A stretch of DNA of 64,000 bases from Parvicella sp964387945 (GTDB lineage Bacteria > Bacteroidota > Bacteroidia > Flavobacteriales_D > Parvicellaceae). Positions 50,785-60,000 of the stretch are shown here, piece after piece. The position numbers and the translations under genes were made by a program. Each line of letters starts with the position of its first letter. The stretch's first letter is position 1. The notes under the pieces were generated by a model. The model was not told the origin of the DNA. It did no database searches and saw only the letters and a program-made list of their open reading frames with translations. Where the stretch lies: contig CAYLYX010000002.1 in the NCBI GenBank assembly GCA_964387945.1, forward strand, positions 372,001-436,000. The letters are read 5' to 3'.

Positions 50785-52195
50785 TCGGTTTTATGGTTGG
50801 TAAAAATATAATAAATGTGCTTCCTTTTCCTAGCGCACTCTCTAACGAAATATCTCCGTCATGACTTTCGATAATCGACTTTACGTAGCTCAGTCCAAGA
50901 CCAAAACCTTTTACATCATGGCGATCCCCAGTAGGAACTCGATAGAGCTTTTCAAACACTTTATTTTGGTGCTCCTTGGCAATCCCAATTCCATTGTCTT
51001 TGACTTTGATCAGCACGCCACCCACTAGTTTGGTAACTTCAATTTTGATTTGTGGAGCTCCAGCCGTGTACTTGATAGCATTATCCAAAAGATTAAAAAA
51101 GACATTCGAGATATGTACTTTGTCGGCAAAAATCTTGCTCTCAGGAGCTTGGTTATCAATGGTCAGACTTCCGTCTCTTTTTTGCACCTGAATGTTGATG
51201 TGCTGCACAGCACTTTCAATTACTTGATCCAACTGTACCGTTGACTTCTTTAGTTTAAGTTCTCCCCGTTCAATCACAGCACTTTGCAAGACACTTTCCA
51301 CCAGCGTTCCCAAACGTTTGTTTTCATCAGAGATCATGTTTACAAAACGATGTCTAGAAGCTTCTGTTTTGCCGATGTCTTGATCGGAAAGTGCTTCGCA
51401 AGCTAAAGAAATGGTTGATATGGGCGTTTTCAATTCATGTGTCATGTTGTTGATGAAGTCGTTTTTGATGATCGACAGTTTCTTCTGCTTTACGATGGTC
51501 GAGATGGTGTAATAGAAAGCGAAAATGATGATAAGCAGGAACAACGCAGAGAAGCCAAGCATCATCCACATGGACCGAATGACAATTCCACGTTCATCTG
51601 GAATGTTCATCAACAAAAAATAGCGCGAGCCTAACATATCAAGCGGAAAAAGTTCGACCTGATACTTACTTTTTAGTAATTTCTCAACCTTCGAAGTGTT
51701 CGCGTAGAGTAGTTCCCCGAAATCATTGAACACGCCAAACTTGAATTTAGCTTTTATGCCGTTTGTTATCAATACTCTCTCAATGATAGAGTCTAAAACG
51801 GCTTGAGGCAAGCGTTCTTCCAGTGGAAGCGGTTGTCCAAAAGAGAAAAGTTCCTCCATCAACTCATTCATCATCTTATTCTTAGACTTAATGTTGGTGG
51901 ATGCATTGGAATAATGAATCACTCCGCTCACGGAATCATACACGATGGTTCCATTTACCTTTTGGTTGATTTTATTCAGTAATTGATAAGGATCCTTTTC
52001 TTGCATTACGTGCATGGCCTCATATCGATTCACCTCATCAATGATATCAACTAAAGAAGCATCCACTTTGTTTTCCAATTCATTTCTCCCTTGTTCGATA
52101 GCCTCGTTAATCCAGTAAAACTGAATAAAAACAAGTCCCAGAAGAGCAATTCCGGAAATGATAGTGATGATAATGATGTAGCTTTTTTGAAACAA
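50771..52195 (-). CDS. Sensor histidine kinase, TTG start
   Basis: 474 residues starting at a TTG. Two membrane helices (about 6-27 and 208-230) enclose a periplasmic sensor of about 180 residues with no recognised fold. The dimerisation domain contains NMTHELKTPISTISLACEAL (phosphorylated His), followed by HATPase motifs NLLDNAIKYT, IKVKDNGIGIAKE and GFGLGLSYVKSII. There is no HAMP signature that I can see. It partners the OmpR-type regulator that it overlaps by 14 bases. Confidence 0.93.
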   Translation of the reverse strand: MFQKSYIIIITIISGIALLGLVFIQFYWINEAIEQGRNELENKVDASLVDIIDEVNRYEAMHVMQEKDPYQLLNKINQKVNGTIVYDSVSGVIHYSNASTNIKSKNKMMNELMEELFSFGQPLPLEERLPQAVLDSIIERVLITNGIKAKFKFGVFNDFGELLYANTSKVEKLLKSKYQVELFPLDMLGSRYFLLMNIPDERGIVIRSMWMMLGFSALFLLIIIFAFYYTISTIVKQKKLSIIKNDFINNMTHELKTPISTISLACEALSDQDIGKTEASRHRFVNMISDENKRLGTLVESVLQSAVIERGELKLKKSTVQLDQVIESAVQHINIQVQKRDGSLTIDNQAPESKIFADKVHISNVFFNLLDNAIKYTAGAPQIKIEVTKLVGGVLIKVKDNGIGIAKEHQNKVFEKLYRVPTGDRHDVKGFGLGLSYVKSIIESHDGDISLESALGKGSTFIIFLPTIKPNEDE

Positions 52196-52213
52196 ATTCT
52201 ACTGTTTACTAGT

Positions 52214-52221
52214 CAAAAATA
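52214..52221 (-). promoter_or_regulatory. -7 box of the two-component operon
   Basis: Minus-strand TATTTTTG matches TAnnTTTG, 18 bases before the TTG start at 52195. No clear -33 element. Confidence 0.4.
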
Positions 52222-52311
52222 ACGTAGATTAAGTACTGAAAAGTGTTTGTTAACAGTATTTAACGTGCAATTGCTTCTTTGTGACCCTGCAAAGATGACC
52301 TTTTTGGCGTA

Positions 52312-52342
52312 TTGTAAGGCAATGTAGTAGCAGTTATATTTG
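52312..52342 (+). promoter_or_regulatory. Promoter of the nitroreductase gene
   Basis: TTG (52312-52314) and TATATTTG (52335-52342) are 20 bases apart, the Bacteroidota spacing. The ATG at 52363 is 20 bases after the box. Confidence 0.6.
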
Positions 52343-52362
52343 CACTAACAACTAAACAGATA

Positions 52363-52953
52363 ATGAAGTATAATTTAAGTGAAATAACGGAGGTAATTCA
52401 GCACAGAAGAACCATTTTTCCAGAACAATACTCAGAGCGCAAAGTACATCGTGAGATTGTAGAGAAAATTTTGAATAACGCCATTTGGGCACCATCACAT
52501 GGGATGACACAACCTTGGAGGTTCAGGGTGTATATGAATGAGCAACTGAAGGAGTTAAGTGAATTTCTTGGAGATACCTATCGAGCATCAGCCGGAGATA
52601 ATTTTGATCCGGGTAAGTTAGAAAAAGTGAAGCGAAGACCTTTACTCAGCTCTGCGGTCATAGTGGTGAATATGGCTAGAGATAGTCGTGAAAAAATCCG
52701 GGAAATAGAGGAGGTAGAAGCAGTAGCATGTGCCATTCAGAATATGTGCCTCACAGCTACAGCTTATGGAATCGGAGGTTTTTGGTCAACCCCTGGGTTT
52801 ATATATTCTGATGCCGTTAATAGTTTCTTTGAACTGGGTGAGAAGGATAAATGTATCGGTATTTTTTACCTGGGTTATCCCAAAGAAGAAATAGGTTGGC
52901 CAAAAGGTCAAAGAAAGCCGATTGAGTATGTTACCAAATGGTTGGATGAATAA
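52363..52953 (+). CDS. Nitroreductase family protein
   Basis: 196 residues, normal for the family. The N-terminal segment VIQHRRTIFPEQYSERKVHREIVEKILNNAIWAPSHGMTQPWRF matches the FMN-binding region of the Nfs/NfnB-like flavoproteins, and AIQNMCLTATAYGIGGFWSTPG is the conserved central helix. The C-terminus GIFYLGYPKEEIGWPKGQRKPIE is typical of the YdjA branch. It is a cytoplasmic FMN protein reducing an unknown nitro- or quinone-like substrate with NAD(P)H. Own promoter. Confidence 0.92.
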   Translation: MKYNLSEITEVIQHRRTIFPEQYSERKVHREIVEKILNNAIWAPSHGMTQPWRFRVYMNEQLKELSEFLGDTYRASAGDNFDPGKLEKVKRRPLLSSAVIVVNMARDSREKIREIEEVEAVACAIQNMCLTATAYGIGGFWSTPGFIYSDAVNSFFELGEKDKCIGIFYLGYPKEEIGWPKGQRKPIEYVTKWLDE

Positions 52954-52977
52954 AGGTTAAAAAAAAGTTTAGAAAGG

Positions 52978-53006
52978 TTGATTATTCCTTGGTCTGATTA
53001 TATTTG
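52978..53006 (+). promoter_or_regulatory. Promoter of the pyruvate dehydrogenase E1 beta gene
   Basis: TTG (52978-52980) and TATATTTG (52999-53006) are 18 bases apart. The -7 box ends 21 bases before the ATG at 53028, and excludes the in-frame TTG at 53004 as start. Confidence 0.6.
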
Positions 53007-53027
53007 TATCACACAAAACTTACACAC

Positions 53028-54008
53028 ATGAGAGAAGTACAATTCAGAGAGGCACTGAACGAAGCAATGTCAGAAGAAATGAGAAGAGACCAGAACGTCT
53101 TTTTGTTGGGAGAGGAAGTTGCGGAGTACAATGGTGCTTATAAAGTTTCTCAAGGAATGCTGGATGAATTTGGTGCTGAAAGAGTCATTGATACTCCAAT
53201 TGCAGAGCTTGGTTTTGCTGGTATAGCCGTAGGAGCTTCCATGAATGGTTTGAGACCGATTGTGGAATTTATGACGTGGAACTTTGCGATTCTGGCGGCA
53301 GATCAGATTATTAATTCGGCTGCAAAAATGTTGCAAATGTCAGGAGGCCAATACGGTTGCCCAATTGTATTTAGAGGAGGAAATGGTACTGCAGGTCAGT
53401 TAGCCGCTACTCATTCACAAAGTTTTGAGGCATTTTACGCGCATGTTCCCGGGCTGAAAGTGATTACACCTTCTAACCCTGCAGATGCGAAAGGATTATT
53501 AAAGTCGGCAATTAGAGATAATGACCCAGTTGTTTTCTTGGAGTCTGAAAAAATGTATGGTGATAAAGGTGAAATTCCAGAAGGAGAATACCTTATTCCA
53601 ATTGGGAAGGCAGACATCAAGAGAAAAGGAAGTGATGTTACGATTGTTTCTTTTGGTAAAATCATAAAAGTGGCTTACGAAGCAGCTGAAGTATTGGCAA
53701 AAGAAGGAGTAGAGTGCGAAATCATTGACTTGAGAACCATTCGTCCGATTGATTACGACACCGTAATTGAGTCCATCAAAAAGACCAACAGATGTGTGGT
53801 GGTAGAAGAAAGTTGGCCTTTGGCATCGATTTCATCTGAATTAGCTTATTGGATTCAGCGCTATGCGTTTGACTTTATGGACGCACCTGTTTACCGAGTA
53901 ACACAAACAGATACGCCTTTTGCATTTGCGAAGCCTTTGATCGAAGAAGCTTTACCAAGTGTTAAAAGAATCGTTGATGCCGTTAAGTCATCAATGTATG
54001 TAGCTTAA
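53028..54008 (+). CDS. pdhB: Pyruvate dehydrogenase E1 component, beta subunit
   Basis: Start at the ATG at 53028 (MREVQFREALNEAMSEEM), 326 residues. The family segments are FLLGEEVAEYNGAYKVSQGM (thiamine-pyrophosphate-binding Glu), DTPIAELGFAGIAVGASM, GCPIVFRGGNGTAGQLAATHSQSFEAFYAHVPGLKVITPSNPADAKGLLKSAI and the C-terminal VVVEESWPLASISSE. With the alpha subunit, E2 and E3 it converts pyruvate to acetyl-CoA. The alpha and E2 genes are not adjacent. A terminator follows. Confidence 0.95.
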   Translation: MREVQFREALNEAMSEEMRRDQNVFLLGEEVAEYNGAYKVSQGMLDEFGAERVIDTPIAELGFAGIAVGASMNGLRPIVEFMTWNFAILAADQIINSAAKMLQMSGGQYGCPIVFRGGNGTAGQLAATHSQSFEAFYAHVPGLKVITPSNPADAKGLLKSAIRDNDPVVFLESEKMYGDKGEIPEGEYLIPIGKADIKRKGSDVTIVSFGKIIKVAYEAAEVLAKEGVECEIIDLRTIRPIDYDTVIESIKKTNRCVVVEESWPLASISSELAYWIQRYAFDFMDAPVYRVTQTDTPFAFAKPLIEEALPSVKRIVDAVKSSMYVA

Positions 54009-54030
54009 GAAATAGTGATAAGAATAATAG

Positions 54031-54059
54031 GAAGGGAAATCGAAAGGGTTCCCTTTTTT
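54031..54059 (+). terminator. Rho-independent terminator after pdhB
   Basis: AAGGGAA (54032-54038) pairs with TTCCCTT (54049-54055), 10-base loop, followed by T-run to 54059. Confidence 0.7.
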
Positions 54060-54060
54060 G

Positions 54061-54522
54061 TCAGGAGCATTTCTCTAGCAATTGCTCAATGCGACTTTTT
54101 AGGTCAGAACGCTTTTGATCAAATGAAATAAAGCCAGTCGAGGACGCCATCATTTCAATCGTTTGATCCTCGGTGTCTAGTTTTATGCTAAGTAAATCAG
54201 AAGCTCTTTGAAGGAGCTTAGATGCTTCATCACGATCAGCAGATAGTTTTGATTCTGCTATTTCCACCAATAACAAAGCGAGATCTTCCAGATGTTGAGC
54301 CGTGAAGTTTTTTTCTTCAAAGAAAGTTTTAAGATCGCCATCGGAAGCGCCAAGCAAAAAAGCAGGCTCCAATTCGAGTTCTTCCTGCATAATCTCGTAA
54401 GCCATTTGAGTTCCGGAAGCAATGTTCCCTTTGGATTTGAGACTAAAAAAGTTGTCGAGCATTTTTGCCAACACTTTTCCAAGTTGCTCTATTTGGTCTT
54501 TGACTAAGTCCCTTTTGTACAT
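54061..54522 (-). CDS. Conserved hypothetical helical protein
   Basis: 153 residues, no signal peptide, almost wholly helical and acidic. The beginning MYKRDLVKDQIEQLGKVLAKMLDNFFSLKSKG resembles the N-terminus of DUF6483-like proteins, which start with a similar QIEQLGQVLAKML segment. I am not certain of that family. It is followed by a repeated Leu/Glu/Ala-rich stretch (about 85-135). It sits 16 bases after the nucleoside transporter gene on the same strand, so it may be part of that operon. Confidence 0.65.
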   Translation of the reverse strand: MYKRDLVKDQIEQLGKVLAKMLDNFFSLKSKGNIASGTQMAYEIMQEELELEPAFLLGASDGDLKTFFEEKNFTAQHLEDLALLLVEIAESKLSADRDEASKLLQRASDLLSIKLDTEDQTIEMMASSTGFISFDQKRSDLKSRIEQLLEKCS

Positions 54523-54538
54523 GATTCGGATCGAAAAT

Positions 54539-56365
54539 TTACATGGTCATGCCTACTACGACTGCGGTCAGCAAGCAAGCAATTGTCCCACCAATCAAAG
54601 CCCTTACTCCCAACTGGGAAAGCAACCCTTTTCTAGAAGGCACTAACGCTCCGATACCACCAATTTGAATTCCAATGGAAGCGATGTTCGCAAAACCACA
54701 AAGCATATAAGTTGCCATTACCACACTTTTATCGTTCATCAAACCTGCGGCATTTTTCTCTCCTAAAGTTCCATAAGCATAGAACTCATTCAAAATAGTT
54801 TTTTGCCCTAACAATTCTCCAACATGCACCATGTCAATAGAATCGACCCCCATGATCCAAACGATAGGAGCACAAGCATAGCCAAGAATAAACTCAAAAG
54901 AAAGATCATCGTACTCTGTATTGGCAGCAATCCACTCATTCAACCCTCCAAATCCACCAACCCAACCGAGGATACCATTGGCAAGAGCAACAAGTGAAAT
55001 AAAAACGATTAGCATAGCACCAACATTTACAGCTAATTTTAAACCATCAGTTGTACCATTAGAAATGGCCTCTAGTGCATTGGTTCCAATTTTGTCTTTA
55101 GAAATGGATAGGTCTTCGTTGATCTTTTCAGTTTCTGGGATCAGCATCTTTGCAGCAACGATAGCTGCAGGGGCAGAAATAACAGAAGCGGTTAGTAGGT
55201 GTTTGGCAAAATAAACCTGAGCAGCTGGGTCGTCACCTCCCAAATAGCCAATGTATGAAGCTAGCACACCACCTGCAATAGTCGCCATACCACCTGTCAT
55301 CAAACACATGATCTCGGATTTTGTCATACCCAGTAGGTAAGGCTTCACAAGAAGAGGAGACTCTGTCTGACCCAGAAAAACATTACCTGCGGCCGCCAAA
55401 CTCTCCGCTCCGGATAGACGCATGAACTTCTTCATGATCCAGGCAAAGGCATACACAATCTTTTGTAGAATTCCCCAATAGTACAGCAAACTCATCAGTG
55501 CCGAGAAAAAGATGATTGTAGGAAGAACTTTAAAAGCAAAGGTGATCAATGGGGGCTGAATTTTACCAGAGGCAAAGTCGCCAAAAACAAAATTAATTCC
55601 TTCGTTAGTGTACCCAATTAACGTCACGAAGGCCTGACTGATAGCCGTAAACACTTCTTCAACAAAGGGAGCTTTTAAAACAAGTAAAGCGATAATAATT
55701 TGTAACGCAACACCTTTACCGACAAGGCTCCAGTCTATTCCTTTGCGATTAGCACTAAATAGGTACGCAACCCCCAACAGAAATACCATGCCCAAAGCTC
55801 CTCGAAGGATGGACATAAAGGAAAATCCTCCCTGCTCAACCTTTTCCTTAATAAGATGAAGGGTACCGACTTCGTTTAACACCAAGGTCAGTTCGTTTTC
55901 GTTCTGAGAGGTGATTGTGGCGAAATGCTTTACTTTCGAAATTTGTAGACCCTCGCTATCAATAAACATTTGATCGTTATCTTTTGAGAAAAAGGTCACT
56001 TTTGGTTTGCTTACTGAGTCTGTTGAAACAGACACCGAGTCAATATCTGATTCGTAATCGGCAAGTAACTTATCATAGAGAAAGAAGATTGTATCTTCTT
56101 TGATTTTCCAAGAACCCTTTATTTCGTTGCTTAATGGAAATAAGTTGGAGGTGAATTTGATTTCATCTTTACCATAGCTCAGGTTGATAGCGTATTCAAC
56201 AGTGTCATTTAGCTCTAGACCACTAACCAACTCATGTTCACTTAAAACCCATTTACCCTTGAGCTCTTCTTCTGGACTCTTTTTTTCTTCACTACACGAA
56301 CTGAAAGTCGATAAGCCGATGGCCAGAAGGAAGGCCAGAAACAATGAGCTGCTAATTCTCTTCAT
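54539..56365 (-). CDS. Concentrative nucleoside transporter with lipoprotein-like N-terminal domain
   Basis: 608 residues against about 400 for NupC. The C-terminal part (from about 185) is a CNT core with the signature NVFLGQTESPLLVKPYL and MTGGMATIAGGVLASYIGYLG, plus GYACAPIVWIMGVD and the final helix bundle. The first 175 residues are extra: a signal peptide with lipobox-like FSSCSEE (Cys24), then a beta-rich domain (KGKWVLSEHELVSGLELNDTVEYAINL...). If the Cys is acylated, this domain would sit in the periplasm. The transporter symports nucleosides. The start is 5 bases after the bifunctional-nuclease gene stop. Confidence 0.88.
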   Translation of the reverse strand: MKRISSSLFLAFLLAIGLSTFSSCSEEKKSPEEELKGKWVLSEHELVSGLELNDTVEYAINLSYGKDEIKFTSNLFPLSNEIKGSWKIKEDTIFFLYDKLLADYESDIDSVSVSTDSVSKPKVTFFSKDNDQMFIDSEGLQISKVKHFATITSQNENELTLVLNEVGTLHLIKEKVEQGGFSFMSILRGALGMVFLLGVAYLFSANRKGIDWSLVGKGVALQIIIALLVLKAPFVEEVFTAISQAFVTLIGYTNEGINFVFGDFASGKIQPPLITFAFKVLPTIIFFSALMSLLYYWGILQKIVYAFAWIMKKFMRLSGAESLAAAGNVFLGQTESPLLVKPYLLGMTKSEIMCLMTGGMATIAGGVLASYIGYLGGDDPAAQVYFAKHLLTASVISAPAAIVAAKMLIPETEKINEDLSISKDKIGTNALEAISNGTTDGLKLAVNVGAMLIVFISLVALANGILGWVGGFGGLNEWIAANTEYDDLSFEFILGYACAPIVWIMGVDSIDMVHVGELLGQKTILNEFYAYGTLGEKNAAGLMNDKSVVMATYMLCGFANIASIGIQIGGIGALVPSRKGLLSQLGVRALIGGTIACLLTAVVVGMTM

Positions 56366-56370
56366 CTGAT

Positions 56371-56952
56371 TTAGTTACTGGTTCTTCGGTTGATTTCGTC
56401 CCTTATCTTAGAAGCCGTTTCATAGTCTTCATTTTCGATGGCAACGTTTAGTTGTTGGTTTAATTCATCCATTGTAAATCGCTTCGGACTTTCTTCGTCT
56501 GTATCTTCTTGAACCGTTTCCTCGGGTTGACCCTCGAAGTCGTCTTCGAGCAGAATGCCTGCGCTTCCTAAAACAAATTCATAGGTGTATATCGGACAGT
56601 TAAAGCGAACAGCAAGAGCAATTGCATCTGAGGTTCTAGAGTCAATCTCAACCTCAGTTCCGTCTTTATCACAAATCAATTTGGAAAAGAAAATACCTTC
56701 CACTAAATTGTAAATGACTACCTCTGAAATGTTGATGCTAAATTCTTCTGCAAAGTTTTTAAACAGATCGTGTGTCAAAGGTCTACTCGGTGTCATTTTT
56801 TCCAGCTCTATCGCGATCGCCTGCGCCTCAAATCCACCGATGATGATCGGTAACCTCCTTTTCCCATTTGACTCGCCAAGTACAAGAGCGTAAGCTCCGG
56901 ATTGTGTTTGGCTGTAGGAGAGTCCTACAATGTCAAGCTTTATTTTTTCCAT
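56371..56952 (-). CDS. Bifunctional nuclease (DUF151) domain protein with UvrB/UvrC motif
   Basis: Start set at the ATG at 56952 (MEKIKLDIVGLSYSQTQSGAYALVLGE), 193 residues; the longer frame has no family match. The DUF151 domain covers about residues 1-125 (LPIIIGGFEAQAIAIELEKMTPSRPLTHDLFKNF and DSRTSDAIALAVRFNCPIYT). A linker rich in Glu/Asp follows. The last 35 residues TMDELNQQLNVAIENEDYETASKIRDEINRR are a UvrB/UvrC-type helical hairpin. The nuclease activity was described for plant homologues and is not proven for bacteria. Operon with the nucleoside transporter. Confidence 0.9.
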   Translation of the reverse strand: MEKIKLDIVGLSYSQTQSGAYALVLGESNGKRRLPIIIGGFEAQAIAIELEKMTPSRPLTHDLFKNFAEEFSINISEVVIYNLVEGIFFSKLICDKDGTEVEIDSRTSDAIALAVRFNCPIYTYEFVLGSAGILLEDDFEGQPEETVQEDTDEESPKRFTMDELNQQLNVAIENEDYETASKIRDEINRRTSN

Positions 56953-57091
56953 TCCCTGCCGCTGTTTGATATAATCAAGATGACGAAAATAACAAAAAAT
57001 TAGTGAAACTAAGAAGAATCGAGCCCCCGTTTTTACTGGAAATCTCCTAATTTTTGGTATTTTTACACTACTTTCAACTGTCTGATATTTA

Positions 57092-60000
57092 GTGAAATCT
57101 ACCGTCAAATATTTACTTTGCTTTGTAGGACTCCTTTTTTACCAAGGCACTACTGTCGTGGGTCAGAATTCCCATGGCGGTTACCAGTTCATTGAAAACA
57201 AAGGACAATGGCCAGATCAAGTCACACACAAGACGGACCTAAAGAGTGGCTATTTGTATCTTCAAAAGGATGGGTTGGTATTTGATCTGTACGATCCGAA
57301 AAAGGTGAACGATTACATCGATGCCCATCACAATAAGTCCAGTCGTTCAGGACTGGATTCACTCAATTGGCATGCGTTTAAAATAAACTTTGAGAATGCC
57401 AATGAAGAGGTGGACGTTAGTGTTGTTTCCTGTAAGAAATCAGCACACTTCAATAACTATTACATTGGAAATGACCCTGAACATTGGGGAGAAAATGCCT
57501 ACGGTTATTCAGAAGTAAGTTACCAGAACGTGTATGATGGTGTTGATTTTAAAATCTATTCGAAACTCTTTGATTTAAAATACGATTTTATCGTCCAACC
57601 CGGAGCAGACCCCAACGCAATTAGCCTTAACTACGAAGGACAGAATAAACTGGACGTGCGTAAAGGACGGCTGCACGTTTATACCGATGTGAATCACATC
57701 ATTGAGGATGAGCCGATCGTTTATCAAGTAGTTGATGGGAAGCGAAAAATCATTGCTGCAAGGTATGTTTTGGATGGAAATAAGTTGTCTTACGAAATGA
57801 TGGAAGACTATGACCATTCCATCCCACTGATTATTGACCCTACACTGATCTTTTCTTCTTATTCAGGATCATTCTCAAACAACTTCGGCTATTCAGCTAC
57901 GTTTGATGCGCAGGGTTTTTTGTACTCTGGAAGCTCGGCCTTCGGGAATCAGTACCCCACCACCTTGGGAGCTTACAGCACCTCATTTGCAGGAGGAATT
58001 GTAGATATTGCTCTTTCTAAGTTTGATACTACTGGAACGTTTTTGCTTTACTCTACCTACATCGGTGGAAATAGCGATGAGTTACCACACTCCTTGATTG
58101 TAAATAGTTTGGGAGAATTGTTAGTTTTTGGAACTACCAGTTCAACGAATTATCCTACCACTCCGGGATGTTATGATAATACCTTCAACGGAGGAACTCC
58201 TAATAACCTAACAAATGGTTTGGGAGTGAACTATGTCAATGGATCGGACATTGTGGTTAGCCGATTAAGTGCAAATGGAGGAACACTGCAAGCATCAACT
58301 TATATCGGAGGATCCCAAAACGATGGACTAAACAGTACAAATACGACTCCATCCCTTAATATCTTGCGATACAATTACGCGGATGAGGTGCGAGGAGAAG
58401 TGGATATTGATGTCAACAACAACATTTACATCGCCACCTGTACGCGTAGTGCTGATTTCCCAGTTACTTCTGGTGTTTTTCAAGACACGTATGGTGGAGG
58501 TGCGATGGACGGCATTGTTTTCAAAATGGACAATGACCTCCAAACCTTGATTTGGAGTAGCTTTATCGGTGGGGAAGATCATGATGCTGTTTACGCATTG
58601 GCGTTGGATGACAGCAGCGATATTTACGTTACAGGAGGAACCAATTCAGATTCGTTATTTACGACCACTAATGCTATTGATACATCTTTTCAAGGAGGAC
58701 GAGCAGATGGATTTGTGACGCATATTACAAAAAATGGAGCTTCCATCATTAACAGTACGTACGTGGGGTCTTTGACCTATGATCAAAGCTATTTTGTGGA
58801 ACTCGATTACAGAGGAGATGTTTATTTGCTTGGACAAACAGAAGCTGCGGATTCGTCTTTTGTGAAGAATGTAACCTGGTCTAATTTTGGAAGCGGACAG
58901 TTCGTAAGTAAATTAAGTCCAGAACTTGATACGATGCTATACAGCACAGTGTTCGGCTCTGGAAACGGAATTAATATTTCACCTACAGCCTTCTTGGTTG
59001 ATTTATGCAGTAAAATGTATTTAGCAGGCTGGGGTGGCTCGGTCAATAACTTAGCTACGCTTGACAATAATGCGGGTTATACAAACGGAATGCCAATTAC
59101 TACAGATGCTTTTCAAAGCACAACGGATGGCAGCGACTTTTATGTCATGGTACTGGAAGATGATGCTTCTGGAGTAGTATACGGTTCGTACTTTGGATCA
59201 CCCACTGCGTCAGAGCATGTAGACGGTGGAACCAGTCGGTTTGACCGAAAAGGGAAAGTGTATCAGGCGATATGTGCGGGATGTGGAGGAGATAGTAACA
59301 TGCCAATTGTTCCAGCTACAGCGGTCTCTTCTACCAATAACAACAGTTGTAATTTGGGTGTGTTCAAGATGGACTTTAACCTACCCATTGTTTTAGCCGA
59401 TTTTGAGGTTGATCCGATCGGGTGTGCTCCGTTCACTGCAGACATTACCAATACAAGCCTTTCTCAGAATTATACCACATTTGAGTGGTGGTTTGGTGAT
59501 GGTGGCACATCCACACAATTGAACCCTTCGCATACTTACACGCAAGCTGGCACATACGAAATAACATTGATACTGAGTGATACCGCTACCTGTAATTTTG
59601 GAGATACATTGACCAAGGAGATCATCATTATGGGAGACACCACTTATTCATTAAGTAACCTCGCAATATGCCCAGGTGAGAACACGCAAGTAGGAATTTT
59701 ACCTTCTGGAGACACATCCATCACTTACGATTGGTCTCCTTCAGGTTCACTAAGCAATGACAGTATTTCTAATCCAATTGCTGCTCCTTCAGCCACTACT
59801 CAATATCGGTTGTTGATCAGCAATGGTGTTTGCACAGATACGGTATACCAAACGGTTCAGGTAGACATACCCTTATTGACGGTAAGTAATGACACCACAC
59901 TATGCACGAGTGACGAAGTCGTTACTCTGACCGCCAATTCTCAGGGAACATCCAACGTTTATGTCTGGTCTGAGAATGAAAATTTTACCGATACGATTAA

